The position numbers were made by a program, and so were the translations under genes. A model generated the notes under the pieces. It saw only the letters and a list, made by a program, of their open reading frames with translations. It ran no database searches and was not told where the DNA came from. Source: Dolichospermum flos-aquae CCAP 1403/13F (GTDB lineage Bacteria > Cyanobacteriota > Cyanobacteriia > Cyanobacteriales > Nostocaceae). Taken from it: a stretch of 64,000 bases of DNA. Shown here piece by piece: positions 26,489 through 35,095 of the stretch. Numbering within the stretch: position 1 is the first letter of the stretch; each line of letters starts with the position of its first letter. The DNA is taken from contig NZ_CP051206.1 of NCBI RefSeq assembly GCF_012516395.1, positions 2,524,501 through 2,588,500 of the forward strand, in the 5' to 3' direction.

Positions 26489-29400
26489 GTGACTTCCCAT
26501 ATTGATGAAATTCACCAACTAATTGCAGATATTGATCACTTACTGTCTCACACAGCTAAAGGCCTTTCTAAGTTCCTGTCTAACCAAGGACAACAGGAAA
26601 AAGACGTTTTACAACGAGTGCATAACTTCTTGGTGCGACTGAGTGAGGAAGAAGTATCAAAAGATGATGTCCTACCAGAAACTACAAACCCACTTCCCAC
26701 ACCAAAATTTTCATCTCTCTTGACACAATTTAACCAAGAGGTTAATGTTCCATCTGTATTTGAGTCTGGTTCGCATCAACCAGAGCTTAGTAGTATTGAA
26801 ACAGGACAAATCAAACAAGAATTAATGGTCTTAATTCAGCCTTTACAAGCGGAATTATCCAGGCTGTTAGCAGAAAGAGCCGATTTGATTCAGGAAATTA
26901 GGCAACTAGAGCAAAAGCGACTGCAAAACCATTCATTAAGTCAGCAGTTAGCGAACCAAGACGAAATGATTTCTGAATTTTTAGAAGTCCTCATGGGTCG
27001 TTTAGTGCCACATCTAAAATCAAATTCTGCGGTAATAATTAACCCTGATTTACAGAATTTAGAAGCAATTACTTCTGCCATTCAACCTATTTTAGAATCA
27101 GCAGAACGGGTAGAACAGTTAGCAAATTTGGCTCGGAATTTAGATCAACACTTACTGTCTCTAGATGGAACTGTTAATACTATTTTTGAAGCCCTAGAAC
27201 GGAATATTAACGCCTATTATCAATCCTTATCCCAAGCATTAGCTAAAATGCACAATGAGGGGATGCAAGGTGAACAATTGATGGCGAAGTTTCTCAATAA
27301 TTTGACTCAATATTTACAACAACAAGTCTTGATTAATGAGTCTTCTATTTCTGATGTCAACACTGAAATAGTTTCGGCATCACCATTATTAACTGAGTCC
27401 TCTGTTGTTGAACAATTAACACCTTCAGAAAATGTATCTAGAGAACTTCCGACTGCGGCATCACCATTATTAGCTGAGTCCACGGTTGTTGAACAATTAA
27501 CACCTTCAGAAGATGTACTTGTAGAACTTCCTGCTGCGGAAATATTGCCAATTGATCTGGATACAGAGTTGTTACAAGAGCCAACACAATCTGCAAAAGA
27601 TTTACAATTAACAAATACTGATGAAGTAGCTGAACTTTATGCCAGTTTCTTTAATACTGAAATTTCTTCACCGCTAAGTTTCTCATTTTCTTCTGATATT
27701 TTGCTGAAGGAAGATGAAAATTTATCCATTGCTTCTGAAGTGGTTAATCATGATTTATCAGCATTAGAAATTAACAGTTCGACAGTTCCTGGTCTAGCTG
27801 ACAGCACTACGTTAGCAGAACCAAATTCTGTGGATACAATTACAGTTCTGACTGATTTGTTAGTAGATACGACTCATGAACAAGTACCAATAACAGTTAT
27901 CAATCAATCAGATAATTCCCACATAGAACCCGAAAATCAGGATATAGCTTTAGATAACTGTCAGGAAGTAGATTTAAGTTTGACAACTCAGACATATATA
28001 GAAGCAGAAAAAGAAGATTTTCCTCAAGCTTCAATTACCAGTGAGCAAACTCCAATTACCAGTCCTCAACCCTCAATTCCCAATGATGAAAATAATCATC
28101 TTGTCCCAGAGGATACTTTAAATACGACTTGGTATTTAGGAATTGATATTGGTACGACAGGAATTTCTGCGGCTTTATTAAATCACTCTAAATTGGTAGT
28201 TTATCCAATTTATTGGTCAGCAGAAAATCAAAGTGGTGATGCTTCCTTTCAGCAATCATTCCGGTTACCAGCAGAAGTTTATTTACCGACGAATTCAACT
28301 TCTCATCAGGTGAAAAATGGACAATCAGAATCTTCCCCTCATCTTTATTCAGCACAGTTAAAGCCTTATTTACAAATAGCAGTTCCCTACCAGCAAGAAC
28401 GACAAAAATGGGAACCAATGCTGCAATTAAATGAGTTTTCCGCAGGTCCATTGATTTGGGTAGTGCGATCGCTCTCTAAGCTACTATCAACTCTCAGAGC
28501 TAGTCAAACTAGTACCACACCAGCTTTAATTGCTAATGCTGTGGGAATGAATATACCAACTTTTTCCAAGGTAATTAAGAATATCGCTGGTGTCATCTGT
28601 ACTTGTCCTTCCAGTTGGACTGAACAATATCGCTTTAACGTTCGAGAAGCGATTGTGACTAGCGAACTTATCTCTCATCCTCAACAAGTCTTTTTTGTGG
28701 AAGAAGCGATCGCCAGTTTACTGCCAGAATTAGACAGTGCCAATGGTCAATCTATCCAAATCAGCGAAAAGCAGGGTTTACAGGCTTTAAAAACTAGCAA
28801 TTATCTCCTGGTAGGTAACACTTTAGCAATTAATATTGGGGCAACGTTAGTAGAAATGACCTTGGTAGATATACCAGCAAATCTGGAAGAATTGGTACAT
28901 AAAAACTTCATGCTCCACAATTTTGCCTACTCTGGTAAAGGCATTGAACAGGATATTATTTGTCAGTTACTACTACCACCAAAATCCCGCCAACTTCGCC
29001 AACCTGGACAATCTCATCATGAAGGAGCGAATGCTAATCCTTGGCATTGGCAACCCTCAATTCCCGGTTTAGACCAAATGCAATTCTCTAATTTGGGTTT
29101 AGAAGGACTGGTACTACCCAAAGTTGGAGAACCAGATACACAAGCACGGATTCGTCTCCAGCAACGTCTAGAAAGTTCTCTCCTGGGACAAGCCTTATTA
29201 GATGCAGCATTGGCATTAAAGTTAATTTTACAGCACCAAGAAACCTTTACCCTAGAATTCGCCGACCAACGTTGGGTATTACAGCGCCGAGATTTGGAAA
29301 GTCAAGTCTTTGTTCCCTTTGTCCGTCGTCTCAATCGAGAGCTTAACAAATTATTAGTAGCCCGTGGTATTCCCACCGAAGCTATTAATCAAGCTGTCCT

Positions 29401-29989
29401 CAGCGGTGGTGTGGCTTCCGTCGGCACTATTAACCGTTGGTTACGGCAAAAATTGCCTAATGCCAAAATTATTCAGGACTTATACCTTGGTGAAAACGGC
29501 GCTCCTAATTGCAGTCGAGTTGCATTAGGTTTAACTATGTTACCGTTGCATCCCCAAGTTTTAGACATACCTAAACAACAATACACAGATTATTTCCTAT
29601 TCTCTGAATTGCTAAAACTATTGCCCAACCGTTCTTTAACCTTTGGTGAAGTCTTGCAGTTATTTGAAAGTCGTGGTATCAATACCCGTATCTGTCAACA
29701 GCGGTTATTGGCTTTCCTAGAAGGTGAACTACCACCAGGCTTAATTCCTGCGGCTTCAGATCACCTTTGGCTGACCCATCACTCCCAGGAAAATCTCGAC
29801 TACAAAGCAATTGATTCCCTCAAAGCAGGCATAAACTCTCCACCACTATTTGAAAAGCAAGGCAATCTCTCCTATCGTCCCAATTTACAACAAGTCCAGT
29901 TATTACTACGTTATTTAGATGCCATTAAATCTAGTACCGTGCAGTCCCTAGAAGAACCATATAGTTACCTTTTACATAGTCAAGTATAG
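26489..29989 (+). CDS. Coiled-coil protein with C-terminal Hsp70/actin-like ATPase domain
   Basis: 1166 residues from a GTG start. Residues about 10-300 are helical with strong heptads (VLIQPLQAELSRLLAERADL). Residues about 300-545 are an acidic, Ser/Thr-rich low-complexity linker containing a 33-residue direct repeat (unit starts ASPLLTESSVVEQLTPSE at about 292, recurring near 325). From about 546, WYLGIDIGTTGISAAL is the phosphate-1 motif of the actin/Hsp70 superfamily. LAINIGATLVEMTL near 779 matches phosphate-2 and AVLSGGVASVGTI near 969 the adenosine motif. So it is a membrane-free ATPase with an N-terminal multimerisation arm. Function unknown; scaffold, chaperone-like or cytoskeletal roles are possible. 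Monocistronic. Confidence 0.75.
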   Translation: MTSHIDEIHQLIADIDHLLSHTAKGLSKFLSNQGQQEKDVLQRVHNFLVRLSEEEVSKDDVLPETTNPLPTPKFSSLLTQFNQEVNVPSVFESGSHQPELSSIETGQIKQELMVLIQPLQAELSRLLAERADLIQEIRQLEQKRLQNHSLSQQLANQDEMISEFLEVLMGRLVPHLKSNSAVIINPDLQNLEAITSAIQPILESAERVEQLANLARNLDQHLLSLDGTVNTIFEALERNINAYYQSLSQALAKMHNEGMQGEQLMAKFLNNLTQYLQQQVLINESSISDVNTEIVSASPLLTESSVVEQLTPSENVSRELPTAASPLLAESTVVEQLTPSEDVLVELPAAEILPIDLDTELLQEPTQSAKDLQLTNTDEVAELYASFFNTEISSPLSFSFSSDILLKEDENLSIASEVVNHDLSALEINSSTVPGLADSTTLAEPNSVDTITVLTDLLVDTTHEQVPITVINQSDNSHIEPENQDIALDNCQEVDLSLTTQTYIEAEKEDFPQASITSEQTPITSPQPSIPNDENNHLVPEDTLNTTWYLGIDIGTTGISAALLNHSKLVVYPIYWSAENQSGDASFQQSFRLPAEVYLPTNSTSHQVKNGQSESSPHLYSAQLKPYLQIAVPYQQERQKWEPMLQLNEFSAGPLIWVVRSLSKLLSTLRASQTSTTPALIANAVGMNIPTFSKVIKNIAGVICTCPSSWTEQYRFNVREAIVTSELISHPQQVFFVEEAIASLLPELDSANGQSIQISEKQGLQALKTSNYLLVGNTLAINIGATLVEMTLVDIPANLEELVHKNFMLHNFAYSGKGIEQDIICQLLLPPKSRQLRQPGQSHHEGANANPWHWQPSIPGLDQMQFSNLGLEGLVLPKVGEPDTQARIRLQQRLESSLLGQALLDAALALKLILQHQETFTLEFADQRWVLQRRDLESQVFVPFVRRLNRELNKLLVARGIPTEAINQAVLSGGVASVGTINRWLRQKLPNAKIIQDLYLGENGAPNCSRVALGLTMLPLHPQVLDIPKQQYTDYFLFSELLKLLPNRSLTFGEVLQLFESRGINTRICQQRLLAFLEGELPPGLIPAASDHLWLTHHSQENLDYKAIDSLKAGINSPPLFEKQGNLSYRPNLQQVQLLLRYLDAIKSSTVQSLEEPYSYLLHSQV

Positions 29990-30081
29990 GGCAGAGGAGC
30001 ATGGGGCAGGGGGATTTTACTTCTTCTTTTTTTCCTCCTGACAACTGACCTTTTGGGAACGTTACAGCACTTACTGGTGTT

Positions 30082-30150
30082 ATGAGGTACATATCTAGCG
30101 GGCAAGATGCCCGCACTACAAGAGTTTCATGATTCAACTTTGTACCTCAT
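30082..30150. repeat. Small inverted-repeat element with ATGAGGTAC ends
   Basis: Bounded by ATGAGGTAC (30082-30090) and GTACCTCAT (30142-30150), an exact inverted pair, with an internal perfect hairpin GCGGGCA-AGA-TGCCCGC at 30098-30114. This structure suggests a miniature dispersed element. It lies in the 536-bp gap 29990-30525, which has no convincing gene; an open frame at 30107-30316 starts inside the hairpin. Confidence 0.7.
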
Positions 30151-30364
30151 AAGAGCGGAAACCGCTGTAGATACATTAGAGCGATCACTAAATAGAGAAC
30201 TCAATGGCAAAACATCAGGATCTTCTTTCTTCCTAGAGAAGACATATAATAGGGTTTTCAGGCTTTTGGGTGGGATCATGGAAATGAATAGCAAAGTAAA
30301 AATAAAAATAAACTAACTTTAGTGCGTATATTCAGTTTCTAGAGATGATAATATCATCACAACC

Positions 30365-30438
30365 CGACGCTCATGTTGGGTAACATACGTCAACCCAACC
30401 TACAAATCAAGACTTTTTTCGATTTGGACAAGGTATTG
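30365..30438. repeat. GTTGGG / AAGGTATTG family repeat, partial copy
   Basis: Contains GTTGGGTAAC and CAACCCAACCTAC as an imperfect inverted pair and ends TGGACAAGGTATTG (30425-30438), the same terminus as the complete element at 50372-50460. The left terminus is missing. Confidence 0.65.
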
Positions 30439-30525
30439 ATATAACTGAAACTGGTGATTGGTGCATAAATCTCACAATTTGTCTAGTTGCTGGCATTATT
30501 GAAATTATTGACGGGAGGAGTGATC

Positions 30526-31290
30526 ATGAAATTATTAGTTCGTTGGAGCTTAACATTGGGTTTGGCTGGTAGTGTAATGTTTGCGGGAATCTTGGGAATA
30601 AATAATCTCCAAGCCCTAGCACTACCACAGGAACAGGTGGTAAAAACTTTACAAGAAGTACCAGTTTTTACACTAACTAATCCCAAAGGAGAATTTGTAG
30701 TTATCTCCAAAAAAAATCAATCTAAAACTATTTCCCAAATAGGCTTTTTTATTAGTAAGAAAGACGCTCAACTTTTCCTAGAAAATCGGCTTAAAAAAGA
30801 AAATCCCCAGTTAGCAAATACTATCCAAATCACACCAATTTCTTTAGCCGATTACTATAAATTAGTAGTAGAAAATAATAAGAAAAAAGACTCTGATGTA
30901 ATCTTAACTTTAGTTCCCACAAAACAGCAAGTGGATGTGGCCATAACTATGCTGAATACCAGTGGTAGCCCAGACAAAAAATTTAATGGTATTCCTTTGT
31001 TTGTGCCAAAATTCAAGAAAGATAATAGCTATCTCACCATTCCCCAGGGAAAAAATCGGTTGATTCCTTTCTATTTTGAAAAAGAACAAGCAGTAGCTCT
31101 TTTAGAAGCCTTCAAAAAGGCTAAACCACAGGAAGCAGCGAATACAGAAATTCAGGTATTAGATTTGTATAGAGTGATTGAAACACTCAGTAGTAGTAAT
31201 GATCCCAGCACCAATAAAATTTTCTTGTTTCCCTCACGGGAATCAATAGAATTTATTCGTTCTATAGTTCCAAATCAACCAAAAAAATAA
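30526..31290 (+). CDS. Tic22-like periplasmic protein
   Basis: 254 residues from ATG 30526, preceded by GGAGGAG; an upstream in-frame start is less likely. Residues 1-32 form a signal peptide ending QALA. The mature part is a Tic22-type repeat fold: VPVFTLTNPKGEFVV with a later parallel half GIPLFVPKFKKDNSYLTI. Between them are KKDAQLFLENRL and EKEQAVALLEAF, which are internally duplicated segments. In cyanobacteria Tic22 is periplasmic/thylakoid-lumenal and acts as a chaperone in outer-membrane biogenesis, being ancestral to the chloroplast import component. It is 22 bp upstream of prmC, so co-transcription is likely. Confidence 0.88.
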   Translation: MKLLVRWSLTLGLAGSVMFAGILGINNLQALALPQEQVVKTLQEVPVFTLTNPKGEFVVISKKNQSKTISQIGFFISKKDAQLFLENRLKKENPQLANTIQITPISLADYYKLVVENNKKKDSDVILTLVPTKQQVDVAITMLNTSGSPDKKFNGIPLFVPKFKKDNSYLTIPQGKNRLIPFYFEKEQAVALLEAFKKAKPQEAANTEIQVLDLYRVIETLSSSNDPSTNKIFLFPSRESIEFIRSIVPNQPKK

Positions 31291-31312
31291 AAAATAATCT
31301 TTACCTCCTGAT

Positions 31313-32212
31313 ATGTTAAAGGCAAATCAAATAGTTTCTGGATTAGAACTTTGGCAATGGCGAAAAACCGCAATTCAAACAGCTATAGCCTCGGACATAT
31401 CCCCAATGGAGGTAGATTGGCTATTATTAACAATAGCTAATTTAGACCGCTTGGCACTGCGTTTGGAGTCTTTCAAAACATGGCAGCAAATCCCCATAAA
31501 ATTGTCCTTAACAGAATTAGAGCAATTGTGGCAAAGGCGATTAGATGACCGTTTACCGGTTCAGTATATTGCAGGGACGACAGCTTGGCGGAAGTTTCAA
31601 CTCACAGTTTCCCCTGCGGTCTTAATTCCCAGACCAGAAACAGAAATATTGATTGATTTGGCCGTAACTGCTGCTAACGGTGAAGCCAAAGCAGGTCAAT
31701 GGGTGGACCTGGGAACGGGTAGTGGGGCGATCGCCCTAGGATTAGCTGAAGCATTCACAACCGCCACTATTCATGCTGTAGATATCAGTCCAGCCGCTTT
31801 AGCCATTGCTCAAACCAACGCTGAAGATTTAGGTTTTCGGGAACGGATTCAATTTTATCAAGGTTCTTGGTGGCAACCCCTAGAATCCCTCAAAGGTCAG
31901 TTTAGCGGCATGATATCAAATCCGCCCTATATCCCCAGTAATACCGTACTGACCTTACAACCAGAAGTAGTCAAACATGAACCTCATTTAGCCTTAGATG
32001 GTGGTGCAGATGGTTTAGACTATATTCGTCATTTAATTGATATTTCCCCTAATTATTTGCGTCCTGGTGGGCTGTGGTTAATTGAAATGATGACAGGACA
32101 GGCAGAAATGGTGCGGGAATTGTTGGAAAATAATGGTAATTATATCAATATTTCCATTCATGCTGATTTAGCCGGAATTAAACGTTTTGCAGTGGCTTCT
32201 AATTGCAAATAA
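31313..32212 (+). CDS. prmC: Release factor N5-glutamine methyltransferase
   Basis: 299 residues. The SAM-binding motif VDLGTGSGAIALGL is at about 131-144 and the catalytic NPPYIPS at 203-209. This motif binds the Gln side chain of the GGQ loop of RF1/RF2, which the enzyme methylates to help translation termination. The N-terminal helical substrate domain (1-95) includes YIAGTTAWRKFQL, usual for PrmC. Full length. It follows the Tic22-like gene by 22 bp, a cyanobacterial arrangement of unclear meaning. Confidence 0.95.
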   Translation: MLKANQIVSGLELWQWRKTAIQTAIASDISPMEVDWLLLTIANLDRLALRLESFKTWQQIPIKLSLTELEQLWQRRLDDRLPVQYIAGTTAWRKFQLTVSPAVLIPRPETEILIDLAVTAANGEAKAGQWVDLGTGSGAIALGLAEAFTTATIHAVDISPAALAIAQTNAEDLGFRERIQFYQGSWWQPLESLKGQFSGMISNPPYIPSNTVLTLQPEVVKHEPHLALDGGADGLDYIRHLIDISPNYLRPGGLWLIEMMTGQAEMVRELLENNGNYINISIHADLAGIKRFAVASNCK

Positions 32213-32253
32213 AAAATATTCTATGGCAACCACCTATTTTTCCTCCTTGCATT

Positions 32254-32285
32254 CCTCTTTGCGACTTTGCGACTCTGCGTGAGAC
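32254..32285. repeat. CTTTGCG-type dispersed repeat
   Basis: CTCTTTGCGACTTTGCGACT and a GCGTGAGAC end, between convergent prmC and aroC. A divergent member of the family at 666-708. Confidence 0.55.
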
Positions 32286-32365
32286 AAAAAAAGATTTTGG
32301 AAAAAAGAATATTTTGCTATTAGATAGGAGGATTCCAGATAAACACCCCATAAAATTCTCACTGC

Positions 32366-33454
32366 CTACAACACCTTACACTGCCCATAATGCCTTAATA
32401 AATGATCACATAAAACCAAAGCCACCATAGCATCAACCATTGGCACAGCGCGGGGTAAAACACAAGGATCATGTCTTCCCTTCCCAGATAAAAGAGTTTC
32501 TTCACCTTCCTTAGTTACGGTTTTTTGTTCCTTTCTAATAGTAGCCGTCGGCTTAAAAGCCACTCGGATAATAATATTTTCACCGTTGGAAATTCCCCCT
32601 TGAATTCCGCCCGAACGGTTAGTTACTGTTCTAATTTCGCCACTTTCATCAATATAAAATTCGTCGTTATGTTCAAAACCTGTTAACAAAGTTCCGTCAA
32701 AACCAGAACCGATTTCAAAACCTTTACTTGCTGGTAATGACATTACCGCTTTTGCTAAATCTGCTTCTAATTTATCAAAAACAGGTTCGCCTAAACCCTT
32801 GGGAACATTCCGCACCACACATTCAACCACACCACCGATGGAATTACCATCTCGACCGGTTTGTTCAATTAATGAAATCATGGTATTAGCAATTTCGCCA
32901 TCTGGACAACGGACAATATTGCTTTCGACATCTGCTAAAGTAACGGTATTCGGATCAACAACACCTTCTAAATCCTTAATTCGCTTGACATAAGCAATAA
33001 CTTCCACATTTGCCACTTGATGTAAAATCTTTTTAGCGATCGCACCAGCAGCAACTCTACCTATTGTCTCACGCGCTGACGACCTACCACCACCTTGCCA
33101 ATTTCTGAATCCATATTTAGCATCATAGGTAGCATCTGCATGAGAAGGGCGATATTTTTGCGCCATTTCATCATAATCTTCGGGACGAGTATTTTTATTT
33201 CTGACTAAAATGGCAATTGGTGTTCCCAGAGTTTTCCCCTCAAACACCCCAGATAAAATCTCACAGGTGTCCGCTTCTTTGCGAGGAGTCGTAATTTTAC
33301 TTTGTCCTGGTCGTCTTCTATCTAACTCAAATTGAATTTCTTCGGCAGAAATTTCCAGTTGTGGGGGACAACCATCAATAATAACTCCCACACCGCCGCC
33401 GTGAGATTCGCCAAAAGTAGTGATACGGAAAAGATGACCAAAAGTGCTGCCCAT
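32366..33454 (-). CDS. aroC: Chorismate synthase
   Basis: 362 residues, full length. The N-terminal signature [15 protein letters not shown] is at about 14-28. [20 protein letters not shown] lies near 122-141, and [14 protein letters not shown] and [19 protein letters not shown] lie further on, completing the three family signatures that bind reduced FMN and EPSP. The enzyme makes chorismate in the last step of the shikimate pathway, feeding aromatic amino acids, quinones and folate. It is monocistronic and convergent with prmC. Confidence 0.97.
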   Translation of the reverse strand: MGSTFGHLFRITTFGESHGGGVGVIIDGCPPQLEISAEEIQFELDRRRPGQSKITTPRKEADTCEILSGVFEGKTLGTPIAILVRNKNTRPEDYDEMAQKYRPSHADATYDAKYGFRNWQGGGRSSARETIGRVAAGAIAKKILHQVANVEVIAYVKRIKDLEGVVDPNTVTLADVESNIVRCPDGEIANTMISLIEQTGRDGNSIGGVVECVVRNVPKGLGEPVFDKLEADLAKAVMSLPASKGFEIGSGFDGTLLTGFEHNDEFYIDESGEIRTVTNRSGGIQGGISNGENIIIRVAFKPTATIRKEQKTVTKEGEETLLSGKGRHDPCVLPRAVPMVDAMVALVLCDHLLRHYGQCKVL

Positions 33455-33557
33455 GATATTCAGGAAATACAGACCGGAATATTTATTTTACATGGAGTTG
33501 GGCGATCCTGCGAAAAATCAAAAATTCCCCATGACCGAAAATAATGGGATACAAGCC

Positions 33558-33583
33558 CCGTCCTTCTAGGACGGCTTTTTATT
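33558..33583 (+). terminator. Intrinsic-terminator-like hairpin at the left edge of the TnpB element
   Basis: Arms CCGTCCT (33558-33564) and AGGACGG (33568-33574) with a 3-nt loop, followed by CTTTTTATT on the + strand. It overlaps the stop codon of the minus-strand ribbon-helix-helix gene. It may be the left end of the element, or a terminator insulating it from aroC-side transcription. Confidence 0.55.
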
Positions 33584-33706
33584 AATTCTTAATTTTCTAA
33601 TCAATTCTCTAAGCACATCGGATTTGGTTCTCTCATTTTCTTGGCAGTAGTCTTCAAGATGTGTAAATTCTTCTTCAGTTAATCGAAAAAATATACTCTT
33701 TTTCAT
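33566..33706 (-). CDS. Ribbon-helix-helix (CopG/Arc-like) small DNA-binding protein
   Basis: 46 residues from ATG 33706 (MKKSIFFRLTEEE); a longer frame extends upstream through the operator and is less likely. The pattern is a beta strand (SIFFRLT), a first helix (EEEFTHLEDYCQE), a turn, and a second helix (TKSDVLRELIRKL). This is the canonical RHH fold, with ERTKSDVLREL matching the second helix of CopG-like proteins. It is divergent from the TnpB gene with 54 bp between start codons, and the gap holds a perfect inverted repeat. The obvious inference is that it represses itself and tnpB. There is no toxin partner. Confidence 0.7.
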   Translation of the reverse strand: MKKSIFFRLTEEEFTHLEDYCQENERTKSDVLRELIRKLRINKKPS

Positions 33707-33709
33707 TGC

Positions 33710-33734
33710 ATTGTATATTGATATGATATACAAT
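33710..33734. promoter_or_regulatory. Palindromic operator candidate between RHH gene and tnpB
   Basis: Arms ATTGTATAT (33710-33718) and ATATACAAT (33726-33734) are exact inverted repeats with a 7-nt AT spacer. The site lies 3 bp before the RHH start and 26 bp before the tnpB ATG, overlapping where both promoters must be. RHH dimers bind such symmetrical sites. Confidence 0.6.
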
Positions 33735-33760
33735 AATAGCAGATTTACAAAGAATAAGTC

Positions 33761-34948
33761 ATGAAAGCTAGATATCAGTATCGTTTTTACCCGACAATTC
33801 AACAACAACAGAGTTTAGCTCAGTTGTTCGGTTGTGTGCGTGTAGTGTGGAATGATGCTCTAGCTATCTGTAAACAAGCAGAAAAATTACCAAGTAATAA
33901 CGACTTACAAAAGTTAGTTATTACTCAAGCCAAGAAAACTGTTGAACGGGAATGGTTATCCGAGGTTTCTAATATTCCTTTGCAACAATCAGTTGCAGAT
34001 TTAGGCGTTGCCTATAAAAACTTTTTCGACTCCCTTAAAGGTAAGCGAAAAGGTAAAAAAGTTGAGAAACCTAAATTTAAAAAGAAAACAAATCAGCAGT
34101 CAGCACGATTTAGAATTGGTGGTTTTTTAATTAAGAATGATGGAGTTTATCTTGCTAAAATTGGAAGCGTGAAACCAATTTGGTCGAGAGAATTACCGTC
34201 TATTCCTAGTTCTGTAACGGTAATTAAGGATTGTGCTAATCGCTATTTTATTAGTTTTGTAGTAGAAGTTGAGCCTGTTAATATTGATGCTAAAAACCAA
34301 AGTATCGGTATTGATTTAGGGATCAAAACTTTTGCTGTTATGAGTGATGGAGAAAAAGCCCAAAGCCCTGATTACTCACAATTAGACAAGAAAATTCGTA
34401 AACTTCAAAAGAAATTAGCACGTCAAGCTAAAGACTCAAAACGCAGGAATAAAACTCGAATTAAAATTGCAAAATTGCATAATCAAATTACCGATATCCG
34501 TAAAGACTTTTTACACAAATTATCTACCAAGATTATTAGCGAAAACCAAGTTATCGTTTTGGAAGATTTGAATGTATCGGGTATGGTTAAAAATCGCAAA
34601 CTTGCTAGGTCAATTAGTCTACAAGGATGGCGACAATTTAGAGCTTTATGCGAGGGTAAATCGCAAAAGTTTAATAGAGATTTCCGTGTTATTAGTAGAT
34701 GGGAAGCAACAAGTCAAATTTGCTCTGAATGTGGATACAAATGGGGTAAACTTGATTTAAAAATTCGGTCAGTTAAGTGCCTAAATTGTGGGACTGAACA
34801 CGACCGAGACGAAAATGCTGCTAAAAATATAAATAAAGTCGGGATAGGGCATTGCCACGACTCTAAACGGGCGCAGAGACAGAGTAAGACCACTTCGGTA
34901 GCATCAGTCGGTGAAGCGTCAAGAATCACCGCGCCTTTAGGTCGGTGA
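33761..34948 (+). CDS. tnpB: TnpB, RNA-guided endonuclease (IS200/IS605-type OrfB)
   Basis: 395 residues, apparently intact. The RuvC catalytic residues are all present: D185 in SIGIDLGIKTF, E268 in VIVLEDLNVSGM, and an Asp in HDRDENAAKNI (348-350). A zinc ribbon is made by C321, C324, C340 and C343. The N-terminal helix-turn region (MKARYQYRFYPT) is the normal family start. TnpB proteins cut DNA guided by an omega-RNA made from the element's 3' end and help transposon retention. No TnpA gene is adjacent, so the element is non-autonomous. The last 35 codons overlap the guide-RNA region. Possible repression by the divergent RHH protein. Confidence 0.93.
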   Translation: MKARYQYRFYPTIQQQQSLAQLFGCVRVVWNDALAICKQAEKLPSNNDLQKLVITQAKKTVEREWLSEVSNIPLQQSVADLGVAYKNFFDSLKGKRKGKKVEKPKFKKKTNQQSARFRIGGFLIKNDGVYLAKIGSVKPIWSRELPSIPSSVTVIKDCANRYFISFVVEVEPVNIDAKNQSIGIDLGIKTFAVMSDGEKAQSPDYSQLDKKIRKLQKKLARQAKDSKRRNKTRIKIAKLHNQITDIRKDFLHKLSTKIISENQVIVLEDLNVSGMVKNRKLARSISLQGWRQFRALCEGKSQKFNRDFRVISRWEATSQICSECGYKWGKLDLKIRSVKCLNCGTEHDRDENAAKNINKVGIGHCHDSKRAQRQSKTTSVASVGEASRITAPLGR

Positions 34949-34957
34949 GTATGTCAA
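34838..34957 (+). ncRNA. Predicted omega-RNA scaffold and element right end
   Basis: It overlaps the 3' end of tnpB. The end is a hairpin with arms CACCG (34927-34931) and CGGTG (34943-34947) around GCGCCTTTAGGT, then AGTATGTCAA. The same layout (short G/C stem, CTTTAG loop, AGT..GTCAA) recurs at 38394-38421. In TnpB systems the scaffold RNA ends at the element boundary and the guide is the flanking host sequence, here starting about 34958. Exact 5' end unknown. Confidence 0.55.
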
Positions 34958-35095
34958 AATCAGTTATCTTAAAGACTCTCACCTTGTCCCCTGTCACCTG
35001 TTAATAATTGAGTTTGGCAGTTAAACTAGATAAGAAAACTGTAATTTCTAGATTTGACAATTTCACCAGAAAAACAGCCATAAAGGGTAACTATT

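Noticed and set aside
30107-30316. 69-codon + strand open frame
   Set aside because: It starts inside the GCGGGCA hairpin of a small repeat element and matches no family.
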